Positions 41,429 through 52,230 of a DNA stretch of 64,000 nucleotides are shown here, in pieces. The DNA is from Undaria pinnatifida. Taxonomy: Eukaryota; Sar; Phaeophyceae; Laminariales; Alariaceae. Within the stretch, counting starts at the first letter, position 1. Each line of letters opens with the position of its first letter. Made by a program: the position numbers and the translations under genes. The stretch spans positions 1,695,558 to 1,759,557 of the forward strand of contig JABAKD010000008.1 of assembly GCA_012845835.1 (NCBI GenBank), read 5' to 3'. The notes under the pieces were generated by a model. The model saw only the letters and a program-made list of their open reading frames with translations. It had not been told where the DNA came from and made no database searches.

Positions 41429-43039
41429 ATGGTTTCAGCCTTAATCCTCGCACCGGTTTCTGCCCGGTTTCAGCGAGATATGGCGTATTTGGTTTGCTAC
41501 CAAGGAGGCGTTGCGATCAGGACGTCACCCAGCATCGACGCGCCGTGCGTGGGAGAAGTTTTACAGTGGAAGGAGGTGAGTTACTTTTTTCGAAGATGGA
41601 AGAGCAGATGTGATTGGACCGCGGCTGGCATCTACATGTTTCGTGAAAAAAATGAGAACAGTCAGTTGTGGGATGTTTTTTGTTGTTGTTGGAAATATAC
41701 GAATCTGGAGATAGTTTTCGTGCGTGGCTGCTTCTTATCTCGCCTAGGGTATGGATGGTAGTGTTGCAGTGACGTACGTGTGCATAGCGGTTTTCGGCCA
41801 AATTTCTGACGGGGCTCCCTTAGCCGAGGAACCGCACAATATCGTTCGAAGGCCGTTTGCTAGAGCTGTGCATCGACAACACTTGGCGATTAATCATTAA
41901 TCGGCAGGTGCCGTTAGCCAACTAACCGACGTTAGCCGGCAAAGTGGGTTGGCGTAGCCAGCTGATGGCCAACCGACTTGCCGACGTAAGTCAGGCGAAG
42001 CGAAACGAGCCGAGTTACCTCTTCCCCTGCGGAGGAGGCCCCCGCTCAAAAAAGGAAAAACTGCATCCCGCATTCAGCAACCCTTCCTGCAAGTATGAAA
42101 CCCCAACAAGTCGGATGCACAAGTACATTATTGTTCCGACTAATAACTAGTTGGTGACTCAAGTCGCGCCGACCCATGGTTCCATCTTTGTTTTCCAACA
42201 CTGGTTGTTGTGTTCCTAGGCCAAGGGATGATCCGTTGGGTTCTACTTTTTTGTTTCTCACACGCAGTCAGTTTATGGTGGAGTTTTACGTTCGTAGCCT
42301 ATCAAGTGGGGAGGGTCTCAGATTTCAATAAGGTGCACCCCCTGGAGGTCAGATTTTATCAGATGCAGCCGTGCTCTAGCGTATGTCGTTGGCGTCGAGC
42401 ACACGCAAGGAGACAGAAAGGAAAGTCGTTTTTTTTCTTCGTCGTGGAACAGTTTTTCTCGTATTAATAGTAGCGTGATCGTGGGCGAGGAGTTTCCCCC
42501 CCCCCGCCCCCCCCCCCCCCCCCTGCTGTGCTGCTCCAACCACCTACATGGCTGATCGCGAACAGCGGTCACGGTCGTATGCGCTGCTGCTTCTTACAAT
42601 GATTGAAGTAGCACGTTTATGAAACCCACCCACGTTGTGGGGGACGAAATACTTTGAAGTAGCGTGGGATCATTTTTGCGGTGCTAGTTTTTTTTTTTTT
42701 TTTCGCCTGCGCTGACTGCCTGACTTGGGTTTCCCAAACGTGATGCAGGCGTTTTCGGCGTCGGAACGCATGGCACGCTTAGGAGAGGAAACCATCTATG
42801 TTAGGCTGACCGACGGCCGGGGGTGGGTGTTCGAGAGCCTGGATGGGACGCGCGTTTTGGAGCGAGTGACGCCGTCTTCCATCAAGCCGCCGACGCCACC
42901 GTCACCGCAAGCATCGCCGACCCTGCCGCCCAATCTACGGAAAGATTTCCGGTCCGAGACGGGGAAGCGGTTTTCCACGGACAGTGGTTCTGCTACTGCG
43001 GACGTGGTCGCCAATAACTTGAATGGGAAGAAGAGCTAG
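41429..43039 (+). CDS. SH3-like (SH3b) domain protein, two exons
   Basis: Exon 1 (41429 or 41480 to 41575; donor GAG|GTGAGT) reads MAYLVCYQGGVAIRTSPSID and GEVLQWKE. Exon 2 (42749-43039; acceptor GATGCAG, TAG stop) continues in phase 0 with AFSASERMARLGEETIYVRL, TDGRGWVFESLDGTRVLERV and a Pro/Ser-rich tail. The pattern R.SPS.DA..VG.VL..GE ... YVRL.DGRGWVF is that of SH3-type beta-barrel domains found as repeats in stramenopile proteins. Partner unknown. The whole product would be 128 or 145 residues; ATG 41480 could instead be internal if TTTCAG at 41469-41474 is an acceptor. TATAAAT lies at about 41423. Confidence 0.65.
42749..43039 (+). CDS. Exon 2 of the SH3-like gene
   Basis: Starts after the GTGATGCAG acceptor in phase 0. 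The first 45 residues complete the SH3-like fold; the rest (PPTPPSPQASPTLPPN, FSTDSGSATADVVANNLNG) is a disordered tail. A C-rich tract precedes the acceptor by about 230 bases. Confidence 0.65.
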   Translation, partial: AFSASERMARLGEETIYVRLTDGRGWVFESLDGTRVLERVTPSSIKPPTPPSPQASPTLPPNLRKDFRSETGKRFSTDSGSATADVVANNLNGKKS

Positions 43040-43179
43040 CGTTTTTCTGCCAAACTCCTAAACGGGGCCAAGAGCTAGCGTTTATGCCGACGCGCTTTGC
43101 CAAAAACTTACATGGAACGAAGGTCTATCGATGATGCCGAATGGAGCGAAGAGCGAGCGCTTATGTCGAAAATGTGTCT

Positions 43180-43370
43180 GGAGACGCGTGTTTTGGGGCG
43201 AGCGAAGCTTCGTCTATCTCGCCGCTGACGCCACCGTCGCCGACGCTGCCGCCCGGTCTGCGGATCGGTTTTTGGTCCGAGACGAGAAACGGTTCCCCAT
43301 AGACAGTGCCTCTGCTCCTACGGACTGTTCGCCCAAAAAGTCAAATGGGGCGAAGAGCTAGCGCTGCCCA
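43180..43370 (+). pseudogene. Partial tandem duplicate of SH3-like exon 2
   Basis: GGAGACGCGTGTTTTGGGGCGAGCGAAG, GCCGACGCTGCCGCCCGGTCTGCGG, TGGTCCGAGACGAGAAACGG and GGCGAAGAGCTAGCG repeat the distal half of exon 2 (42845-43040) with frameshifts and an in-frame stop. AAGAGCTAGCG also occurs at 43068. Confidence 0.7.
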
Positions 43371-44039
43371 AAAAATGACTGGTACTTTGTGTGTGTTATG
43401 GAGACATCTCGGGCAGGCTTGGAGTATTGTCTTTCCATTCTCGTCGATCGGGATCGTGTTGTAACTTTTTGTTTTAGCTGCAGTTGGGTGAAAGCAAGGG
43501 AGCAGGGCCTCATGCCTTTTTGAGGGGGCAAGCCGTCCTTGCCATGCGGCCGCTTTAGCCCTGTTAGGCACCCCATGTGTTCGGGGACAAGCGATTTAGT
43601 GCCGGATAAGTGCTACAGTGGTCAAGGGTAACCTTTTTTTTTAAATCTGAAGATAACATTTTCCCCACTAACGGCAAGTAGTTTAAGCCCAAAACGTGGG
43701 TGCAGTTCTGAAGAGCGTGGTAGGGGCAAAGCTGAGGCTGCTGTACGGGTGAAGCCGTAACAGCTGCATGGGTGGTTCTGAAACGGTCGTTGTTCTGTTG
43801 GGGCAAGTCGCGTGGCGAGCCGACTGTTCGGCCCGCTCATGCGGTGATGCGATTGGCCCATCGTTCCCCCGCTTGACCTGTTCTCTACTTATGCGAAAAT
43901 ATTCACTACTACTGCGAAAGTGGGCCTACTCTAATTCCAAGTAATCTTGTCCCCCAAAACGTGGCGTACAATTGTGGACGGGGTTACCCCGTATGACGAG
44001 CAAGATACCACACCGCCTCGAACTAATCGAGGAGACCCG

Positions 44040-44240
44040 GGACAGTTCATAAGTCCCTCTATAGTGCCGGTTGGGTAGTGCCGGTTGCCCGCTATTGCGC
44101 GTGTGAATTCGCTTGCTACAGACGGAAACAGCCAGTAGTGTGGCAGTATGTGGAGTAGTGCCGGTTGCCGCTATAGTGCCGGTGCTTCCCATTATAGTGC
44201 ACATATCGGCACTATAGATGGGCCACTGCTGTATGCGCAA
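44040..44240. repeat. GTGCCGGT family copy
   Basis: CTATAGTGCCGGTTGGGTAGTGCCGGTTG, AACAGCCAGTAGTGTGGCAG, GCACATATCGGCACTATAG match the array at 2165-2800. Confidence 0.7.
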
Positions 44241-45184
44241 CAGGAGCTGGTCGTGTGATATACTTGCTTTTTTGGTGCAGTATTAACCTTGAGTATCATA
44301 GTCGTACCGAAACGAACCCTGCCATACCCAATAAAGCCATAACGGATTAGGAACCCCCCCCGATAAATATTTGGTCGATGGTTTAACTACACCATCGCGA
44401 TGTGTGTGTTTTTGCGGTGCCATGTTTTCTTGCTCTGGCCTCGGCCGGTCGCTGTAGTTAGAATGTTTCGTTCGTCGACCACGGTGCCTCTTCCCTCGAT
44501 CGAGTGTGGTAGTACTCGTGGGTAATTTTCCACTCTGCATGAGCGTACGATACGCCGCCAACGCAATTTCACCGCCTAAGGGTGTCGGTGTAGTAGCGCT
44601 CTCCCCGGTATTCGATTATTTGAGAGAGTGTTGGTGATGATCTTGGTGGATATCAAGTTTCTCTCGTCGCAGAGTCGGCCGCGGGTGTCTACTAAGGGTG
44701 TTGCTGAATGTCCGGGAGAACAACAGATGAGGGCGTCTTCGTGGGTAACAGTATGTAATCGGTTTGTTGGCTTAACGTCGACGGTGGGTGCTTTTTTTTT
44801 ACGGGTAATATCATTGGGTTTCCCAATGTAGTGTCGCCTTACACTTTTGTGATCGATAGTAGCAAGCAGCACGCCAAGGGAGATGCTCTAGTAGTTCTCG
44901 TTGAGGGCATGGTATGTGGGTCAACAATACCAAGAGGGTGCATGATCCAAAATCTCGTACCCTGGTGTTGAGTAGTATGGAGTTGGTTATGCTGTTGGGG
45001 CTGCAATATGGGGTAAAAAGGTAATATATACCGGTTGGTAAGTTAATTTGGTAGGTTAATTTTCCCCAGTCTCAACCGTGGGTACGTAGAAACCCGGGTA
45101 AACCGGGTGTACGTGGGTATTTATGTTAATGGCTGTCCGACTACCCGGGTATATTATCTTAACGTCATAATGAATGGTACGAAG

Positions 45185-45530
45185 ACGGGTATGGTATAGG
45201 TGGCGGGGGGGGTCCTCTCATTTCATGCATAGCCGTAGTGTTAAGATCATTGACCCTCGCATTCCTACATTGCCGCGCCGGAACACGTCGGTTTTTCACC
45301 GACCAGGCAGACATCGCGTGCACCAAGCGCGAAGCTCCGTGAGGTGTTCGGCGAGTCGCATGAAGGGTGAGCTGCATCCTTCCAAGAACCACTTGTGGGA
45401 CGGACTTACTGCACCTTGTGCGTGCTTTCTTGCATATCGGGTGACGGCTTCAAATTAATTGTGTTGCAGGTGTGGCCACTTCAAGAGACAGCAATGGGGA
45501 TGCTATGTGCCTGCCTCTAGAATGCCTTGC
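45185..45530 (-). repeat. R1 copy 3
   Basis: Minus strand: GCTGTCTCTTGAAGTGGCCACA, GGATGCAGCTCACCCTTCAT, GCCGAACACCTCACGG, GTTCCGGCGCGGCAATGTAG and a tail of GGACCCCCCCCGCC. No exon is recognised beyond its tail, unlike the other copies. Confidence 0.7.
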
Positions 45531-46224
45531 CATATGCACTCTACGTGATATCTTTCGCCTGGCGCGGAGTTAAGGTTCTCCACTCTGCACATTAAGATCT
45601 AACTCGACCACCGTCTCGGCTACCGCCAAAATGTAAAAGCGGGAAGAAGAAAAGACAGTTCCCTGGTGGCCTAGCTCACGTAGTGAGAGGCGTTTTGCAG
45701 CGTCGTTGCCAACCGACACCAACCCTGTGTATGGTATTGGGGTGCTTAAATTTCCCTATGGGTAATTAATTTATTCGTCGCAGACTTTTTGTGAATCAGA
45801 AAACTGCGGGGACGAAATGTCTTTTTCTCAGGTTATCCCCAGGTAAGTTGTACAAGCACCCCGAAGTTCATATCCTACTGAGCACACCTTTCCTTGCGGC
45901 ATTTTCATTCATGTTTTTATTCATCAATGTGTTGTTGCGGTTCTTTTTGGTCACTCCCACTTCACCGTTGAGAAATCTTTCACAAGGGAGGTGATACATA
46001 CCTGGTACCCCGCCCCCCGCCCCCGCCCGCCATCATATTTGCTGTCCAGCTCATCTCGGTAGGGGTTATACCTTCACCGGCGATCTGGATAATAAAACGC
46101 CGTGGTTACAGGAGGTGGTGTCTTCCCTTTCCCCCGCGGTACCTGCCTTCATTTTTGTAGGACATAGGATTCAGCATTCCGACCATGCATACATGAGAAC
46201 ACTTTTGTGCTGCATGCCCCCTCT

Positions 46225-46570
46225 TGTTAAGGTGTTAGTAGGGTATTAGTCCGTTTGACCACTGGCAAAAGGTTAACCAATAGCTTACCCAAACTAAGCC
46301 TTATAACACCCCCCCCCCCTGAAACGGCGGGATACCAAGTCGGCCGGACACACGGGCGTACCGCGGAGAGTATTTTTCGAGTTCGATCATGCGGAAAGTC
46401 TGGAAAAGTTTATTATGGTGGATGTGGGATCTGAACCCTTGACCCAAAAAACCCATGATCCTGCCGACGACCCCACTTGTTAAGGTATTAGTCTAGTAGG
46501 GTATTAGTCCGTTTGAACACTTACTTGTAAAAGGTTAACCAATAGCTTCCCCAAAATAGGACTTATAACA
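46225..46570. mobile_element. Miniature LTR (TRIM-like) element
   Basis: Direct repeats 46225-46308 and 46479-46570 start TGTTAAGGT.TTAGT and end CTTATAACA, giving TG..CA termini with a short terminal inversion. They flank about 170 bp with no ORF. CTCT on both outer sides may be a target duplication. The inner part holds TGGTGGATGTGGGATCTGAA, whose complement looks like a tRNA 3' end with CCA, but it is 120 bases from the left repeat rather than adjacent. Confidence 0.55.
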
Positions 46571-46839
46571 CTCTCCTCTCAAGACCCCACAGATAACGAG
46601 AGCTTTCATTCCCGACGTTAAACATATTGTAACTCAGACGCTCTGTGAATTAATGACAATTAAGTCAGCTGTAGGTTCGATCAATTGAGTGGTCGATACT
46701 CTTTTTATTTTGTTGTGTATCGGGTTCCAGAGCGAAACATGTTCGATCGACAGCATCTATCTACTCGTATAAAGTTCTACGCTGGAAAAACAGTAACCCA
46801 ACGGATTAATGCTAGCACACTGGGGGGGTTTCAATAGTA

Positions 46840-46990
46840 GTGCTTGTAGGTAGTGCCGGGTGCCAGCCCACTATACCGACACTATCCAAGGTACCGGCAC
46901 TAATAATGGGAATTGGTGTGCTCTACTGTAGCAGAGTTCCAGCCGTGCCACTCGAATCCACCGGCACTATAGTGACAAGTGGCAGTATTG
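46840..46990. repeat. GTGCCGGT family copy
   Basis: TAGTGCCGGGTGCC, ATACCGACACTATCCAAGGTACCGGCACTA, ACCGGCACTATAGTGACAAG. Confidence 0.6.
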
Positions 46991-47030
46991 AATTGGGAGC
47001 CGCCCACTAACTGTTGTACCTTGAAGTAGT

Positions 47031-47294
47031 ATGCTACTGCTGTTGTGCTGCACATTGACCATCCTCCTTGTCGGCGGGCGACTGGAATCTCCCGTTTTCA
47101 ACCAGACTGATTTGGGAGGTGTTCCTTCAAGAAGAGGGACATGTTATGTACCAGGTAGCACGGTATCAGTGGCTCATCGTCAGCGGAATCGGGCTCGACC
47201 TAGCAGGAAATTTACCCAGAGAAACACACAGTTACTAACACGGGTCTATGGAACGGAGGAAGCGTCATTCACCCGCGTACCTTCTACATATTAG
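47031..47294 (+). CDS. Small ORF with signal-peptide-like start
   Basis: ATG-initiated 87 codons: MLLLLCCTLTILLVGGRLES, then a basic polar body (RQRNRARPSRKFTQRNTQLL) and TAG. A hydrophobic N-terminus suggests secretion if real. No family, no splice or promoter support. Confidence 0.2.
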   Translation: MLLLLCCTLTILLVGGRLESPVFNQTDLGGVPSRRGTCYVPGSTVSVAHRQRNRARPSRKFTQRNTQLLTRVYGTEEASFTRVPSTY

Positions 47295-47299
47295 GCATA

Positions 47300-47365
47300 T
47301 TATCATGGGGGGGAGGGGGGGAGGGGGGAGGGGGGGGAAGGAAAAAAGGGGGGGGGGCGAGGGGA
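47300..47365 (+). repeat. G-rich tract
   Basis: Runs of seven or more G separated by single A, good G-quadruplex potential on the plus strand. Confidence 0.8.
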
Positions 47366-47613
47366 GGAGAGATGAGAGGTACCCGCAGTTTTCTGATTGG
47401 CCATTTTTTTTTTAAAGGAGATTTCTGATTGGGGCCACGGGCTGATACATTGTGATTCTCGTACATCCAAACAGTAGACTACACAAACAAACCTGGCATG
47501 GCTGTATTTTATAAAAATGTTTTTAGGACGTTCAGCTGCGAGTTCGACGTTTTCCGGGTCAACATTTATTGCACGACGTACAGAGTAGTTAGAAGAAACT
47601 GGTCGTCCGAAAC

Positions 47614-47964
47614 CTAACGGACGCCCGCCCTTGCTTTACGGCGGGGGGTATGAGTCCTTCTCCGGATAATTACAGCAGTAAGTAGCTCGACATTCAACTT
47701 TGCAAGCTGCGTGATGCGGTCGGGCGTTTCTGCATTCTTCGCGAAGATCCTTCGGCTACCCGGAAGGGCCGATACGACGAACGGACGAAGTCTAAGTGCG
47801 TCTGGATTTCGTTCTGTTTGTGGATCTTCACCAACGTTCGCTGTGGAGGAGGGATTGCGTAGGGGATGGGGGATAACATGCGATAGAGCGGTTGAGGCAG
47901 GCCGGCCAGCGGCACAGCAGCAGCATCGGCAGCAGAAGAGGAGAAAAATACTATTTAACATCAC
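47614..47964 (-). CDS. Hypothetical small secreted protein ORF
   Basis: ATG-initiated 116 codons on the minus strand. MMLNSIFLLFCCRCCCCAAG then RPASTA looks like a signal peptide with a cleavage-compatible end; the mature part is basic (ALPGSRRIFAKNAETPDRIT, QLAKLNVELL). The plus strand of the same DNA is open from 47714 to 47986, so coding strand is uncertain. Family unknown. Confidence 0.3.
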   Translation of the reverse strand: MMLNSIFLLFCCRCCCCAAGRPASTALSHVIPHPLRNPSSTANVGEDPQTERNPDALRLRPFVVSALPGSRRIFAKNAETPDRITQLAKLNVELLTAVIIRRRTHTPRRKARAGVR

Positions 47965-48220
47965 AACGAGCCTCGTGATGTATTGACAGGAAGTTTCGGA
48001 GGTTAGAGTCCATAGACACTGCCGTATACATGCCCTGCTACCTCGTACACGTTTACATGCGGATCAACGTAACCGGACCGGGACTGTGAGCTCTGGAGTT
48101 GAGTTGACAGGAGACTGTGAGAAGAATTTTGATTGATGAAGACTGGCCAATCAGAACATCCCAAAATCGATAATCAAGCATCAATTCCCTTGCTGACGGC
48201 AAGTATCCCTGAGGGATACC

Positions 48221-48955
48221 TTGGGCTACCATCCGTGTCGGCCATTGAATAGGCCAACAACAGGAGAAGACCCCCACTTCAGCCGCTTGGGGGCGAAGGC
48301 AGCAAGCAGCAAGGGAAACAGACAGACGTACCAGCGTACAGACGACGAGAGCACGGCGATGGAAGACTCGAGGTTCGCCTCGCAAGAGCAGCGCCAAGCG
48401 CCGAGGAGCCCCCCGCAAGCTCGGAGGAGCCCGCTCAAAGCGCCGAGGAGTCCGCTCACCAACGTCGTTACAGCCCCGTTCTCCATAGTATGTCCTCTCG
48501 TGCGAGATGCTCACAGCGGAGTTTTCGTAGCAGCTGAGATCGGCGACGACCCGGGCCATCTCCACTGGGGTGGGGCGGGGCAGAGGGAGGTGGCGGTTAT
48601 CTTCGGGATGGACCGGATCGGCCAGCTGCCTGAAACCCTCGCCGAGCTGGTATTGCCGCTGCTGCAGACGCAAGGTGTTGTCAAGTTCTCGGTCAAGCCT
48701 TGGAGCATGACCTCCTCTATGAGCAGGGTTTGCTCCCAACCGACAGCAGCAGGAGCAGCAGGAGCAGCGGGAACAGGAGCAGCAGCTCCTCGAGCAGTCA
48801 GCATGGTCGAGGTGTCGGTGCAGCCGCTCGAGGGATCGCGGTCGGAGAAGCACGCGACGATGGTGCGGAAACTCTTGGCGGAGTCGCGCGCTGCGACCTG
48901 GCGGATGCGCAGGACCTCGGTCCGCCCCCGGCTCAGCGTGGAGCTTGTTTGCGTG
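48221..48955 (+). CDS. Possible exon, frame uncertain
   Basis: GC-rich, open in several frames, ending at a strong GTAAGT donor (48956). The longest frame reads RQAPRSPPQARRSPLKAPRS, GVFVAAEIGDDPGHLHWGG and RSEKHATMVRKLLAESRAAT and ends in phase 0, which would match the phase-0 acceptor of the FBH1-like exon at 53888. An alternative frame from about 48669 reads LGQALEHDLLYEQGLLPTD. It might be an upstream exon of the helicase gene; unproven. Confidence 0.3.
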
Positions 48956-49053
48956 GTAAGTAGCTTTGGGAGTTACTATCTTACCATGCTTTGTATGCTG
49001 ATGATGCCGGTGTACAAGCAGGCTTTGTGGCTTGAACTATGATACAAACATGT

Positions 49054-49190
49054 GTTGGTTATATAGCACGACCCGTGGGTAGTGCTATATAACCAACAGA
49101 ACAGCAGAGTAGCAGTGCTGCTTGTCGACCACTGGGTAGTGCTATATAACGAACAGAACAACAGCAGAGCAGCAGTACGGCTTGTAGTCA
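49054..49190. repeat. Perfect hairpin plus 60-bp tandem duplicate
   Basis: GTTGGTTATATAGCAC (49054-49069) and GTGCTATATAACCAAC (49082-49097) are exact inverted repeats with a 12-base loop. The right arm with following AGAACAGCAGAG.AGCAGT is repeated at about 49138-49180. Confidence 0.75.
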
Positions 49191-49194
49191 TGCG

Positions 49195-49400
49195 ATTGAC
49201 TCCTGACTCTATGATTCAATCAGTGCACGTAGGGGCCACTGTACACAGCAGTGCCGACTGGGAAGTGCCTGTGGCCGTTCCAGGGCGTGCGAGTTCGCCT
49301 GGCGCCTGACACTACTGCCGTTGAGATTCCGCAGAGTGGCAGCAGCATACGGAGTAGTGCCGGTTTCCGGTACAGGTATAGAGCTGAAGTTTCCGGCTGT
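49195..49400. repeat. GTGCCGGT family copy
   Basis: CACAGCAGTGCCGACTGGG, GTGGCAGCAGCATACGGAGT, AGTGCCGGTTTCCGGTA. Confidence 0.5.
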
Positions 49401-49469
49401 CACAACGTCACAACCACTACATGTCGTCCATACCTGATACGAGGTTTCTGCGGATACCGCCGCCAAATC

Positions 49470-49790
49470 AATGTTGTTCTCACATTAACTCGCATAATCA
49501 AGTCCGTGGTCACAGGACAGGCTCCAGTCACTCTGGAGCTGAGGAATACCCCAGGAAAAAACACTAACAACCCAAGGTGGTACACGCATATATCACAGCT
49601 GACGCAGTTTATGCCTCCACCAGAAACATATAAAAGTGAAATCGGGAGTCAGTCTACGATGTGCCAGGTCCATACCGGTGCGTACGTCTCATTACTCACG
49701 CCTGGAGAAACCGACTATACCGCTTGCCACCCAAGAAAGACTACCACGTATATATTACACGTAGTATCTATCACTACGCATATGCACGAC
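49470..49790. repeat. Dispersed repeat R4, copy 2
   Basis: Near-identical to 31225-31540. The ORF 49251-49982 runs through it into an A/G-rich Lys/Glu/Arg stretch and is rejected as a gene. Confidence 0.8.
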
Positions 49791-50174
49791 AGATGCAAGT
49801 CAATTGGAGAAAAGAAACAAAGAAAAGATGAAGGAGAGGAAAGAAGGAAAAGAAAGCGAAGCAAAAAAAAACGAAAAAAGGAAAGGAAAGAAAGGAAAAA
49901 ACAAGAAAAGCAAGAAAAGGCTAGACAAGAAGAGGAAGCAAGGAAAGGAAACGAGAAGAAAAAAAGAAAAAGGTCATACTAGCAGACCCTAGGAACTGGC
50001 TAAAGACGGCATCGGGCTCATAGAGGGTATCAAGTGCATCATCAATGGCACTGGGGAGAGAACGCAACAAGGCGAAGAAGTCGGGGCGATCTTATGCTAT
50101 CTTGTGACGGCCATTAAAGGGCCCACAACTTTCAAGACGATGATGGCCAAACCCAGACTTCAGTCTCTTGGGCA

Positions 50175-50297
50175 TGACGCCCCCCCTTCCTCCCCCCCCT
50201 GCCCACCCCGTTCCCCCGTTCCCCCCTCCCCCCTCCCCCCCTCCCCCCCCCTCCCCCCCTCCCCCCCCCCCCCCCTTCCCCCCGCCCCCCCCCCCCC

Positions 50298-50344
<47 letters not shown>

Positions 50345-50385
50345 CCCCCCCCCCCCCCCCCCCCCCCCCCTTCCCCCTCCCCCTG
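50175..50385. repeat. Poly-C / CCCT tract
   Basis: About 200 bases almost purely C with scattered T; the minus strand has very high G-quadruplex potential. It abuts the 3' side of the minus-strand LINE relic. Confidence 0.95.
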
Positions 50386-51052
50386 GCCGCTTAGAGATGC
50401 CGGCGGTGGATGGCGCTGCCGCAGCCTTTGCGCGTCGCTCTGCAGCTTTGCGTCTCTCCGTTTCATGCCAATTCCGCATGAACAACTCGGCTCCCTCCTC
50501 TTCTCGTCGAAACCATCTGCCAGCCTTCTGAGCAGCCTTTCGCCATCCTTAGAATTTAATTCCAAAGACCGGCATATCCTCATTCAGATGATCCATCCAG
50601 TCTTTCTCTTGCCCCCCTGAGTAGCTCTTACCCCCAACAAACTCCCCAAACATCACCCTCTGTGACAGACGCTCCTCCCCCATACGTGCTACGAATCCCG
50701 CAAACAATATCCTCCGTTTGCGCACTATCGCCTCTATGCTCTCGGAAGCTGTCTTGGCAAGCGCGTCGGCGTACGATAGGGTGTGGTCGTCGCGCTTCCG
50801 TTTCCGCCATCCAAGGCATCGGAGGAGCATGGAGCAGTGAACCCGTCTTAGCCTGTCATAGTCAGGCTTTTTTGGGCTCCACGTCATGCAACCGTAAAGC
50901 AGTGATACCAAGCAGCAAGGCCATTGCCCAATGCAAGAGCTGGCCATGTGTTGGTTCTTATTATAGGCTCGCTTCGCTCGCCTGCCAACGTGCCGACTAA
51001 AGCGATGAACTTGCGATGAACTCCACAACCACTCCACAGAAGCCAATGGCAT
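50386..51052 (-). mobile_element. LINE relic: C-terminal part of reverse-transcriptase ORF
   Basis: Minus strand reads QWPCCLVSLLYGCMTWSPKK, DYDRLRRVHCSMLLRCLGWR, KRDDHTLSYADALAKTASES and EAIVRKRRILFAGFVARMGE, then QEKDWMDHLNEDMPVFGI. This is the segment that follows the reverse transcriptase domain in many non-LTR elements (LLYG..TW ... R+R...+GH..RM ... W.D...ED). Frameshifts lead on to MRNWHETERRKAAERRAKAA. 5' truncated, no catalytic core left. A different family from the LINE at 36130. Confidence 0.75.
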
Positions 51053-51149
51053 TATGGCATTACGTGTGCCTCCAGCAAGACTTCACAGATGCTCCCCGCA
51101 AAGGAAATACCGGAGGTACTGCGAGTGCTGGTAGTATTTTAGGGTTCGA

Positions 51150-51296
51150 TGCTGCCTTTTTAGGCGGGACAGCGTAGTATTTCCCGGACGAATTTTGATT
51201 TCACTTGGTTTTTCGGATCTTCCTAGGGCTCCAGCACCTTTGTGCGACCACGGATTCTAGATGTTTGACAAGACTTAATGTGAGACAACAACAACG

Positions 51297-51348
<52 letters not shown>

Positions 51349-51350
51349 CT
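51150..51350 (+). repeat. Dispersed repeat R5 with (CAA)n, copy 2
   Basis: Plus-strand partner of 31660-31840, ending in about 17 CAA/ACA units. Confidence 0.8.
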
Positions 51351-51699
51351 GCCCATAGTACGAGTACTCGGAGTACGAGTATTTCAAGGCACTGCACTCT
51401 GGATACTGCATTACTTGAATTCGAGATTCGAAACTTCGGGTCTTGCCTGTGCTTGCAGTATCTTGGGACACTTTTAATACACGTACTTGCAGTAGTTGGC
51501 CATTAAAACTCATACTCTCAAAAATGCACCCCCGTTACTCGCAGTACGCGGTACCTGGTACGAAATACTCTCGATGCGCCCAATACAGCCGGAGTATGCC
51601 CAGCATACCCGCATTAGGAACATCTGTGCTACAGCAGTAGTAGGCTTCCTATAATGCACACAAACTCTGTATTCTCAGGTATTATTGTACGAGTCGTAA

Positions 51700-52230
51700 C
51701 AGATAGGCAGTGTACTTTTGTAGACTACCAATTACAGCAGTACGGCTGGGTAAAGGTTCGCAGTGTTCACAGCGGCAGTACCACGGTGTCCAAACACTAG
51801 GTGAGGACAGACAAGGCTGCGATAGCGAGGATGCCTCTATTTTCGCTACCGAGTATAGGGCCACAACGTTCGAGTGGCTCTGTACTCGCACATACCTCGC
51901 TCAAAACCGACTTTATCTTACTGCAAGCAGTCGCGGTCCCTCAGTAGTGTGGTACCTTGCCAGACGACTACTCCCGCACTAAAGTGGGCACCTCGCACTA
52001 TCCCGGGACGTACAGTATATAGTACTCTGTAGGGCGAGCAATGTCGTGACAAGCGATTCTCACCGCACTACACTGGGACACTGCACTAAAGGGTACCGCA
52101 CAAACTCGGGACCACGACTACTGGCTTGTACTGCGAAAGTTGGCCTACCTTAATTCCAAGTCGTTTGTCCCCAGCGACGTGGGTGCAGCTGTGAAAGGGC
52201 GCAGTGTAACGTTCCATGGCGGCGGTGCGT
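51700..52230. repeat. Diverged GTGCCGGT-associated element
   Basis: Contains CGAGTGGCTCTGTACTCGC, CCTCGCTCAAAACCG and TTAATTCCAAGTCGTTTGTCC, blocks that recur at 60170-60400 and, in part, at 43560-43980 and 61812. Confidence 0.45.

Noticed and set aside
46420-46480. Possible tRNA gene on the minus strand
   Set aside because: T-arm-like GGGTTCAGATCCC and CCA end are present, but the acceptor stem pairs at only five of seven positions and the D and anticodon arms do not form.
48053-48853. 266-codon minus-strand ORF
   Set aside because: Cys/Arg/Leu-rich antisense of a GC-rich segment; the plus strand has the splice donor and more protein-like frames.
49251-49982. 243-codon plus-strand ORF
   Set aside because: Runs from a dispersed repeat into an A/G-rich low-complexity stretch giving Lys/Glu/Arg only.
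50092-50620. Long poly-Pro or poly-Gly ORFs
   Set aside because: Translation of a poly-C tract.
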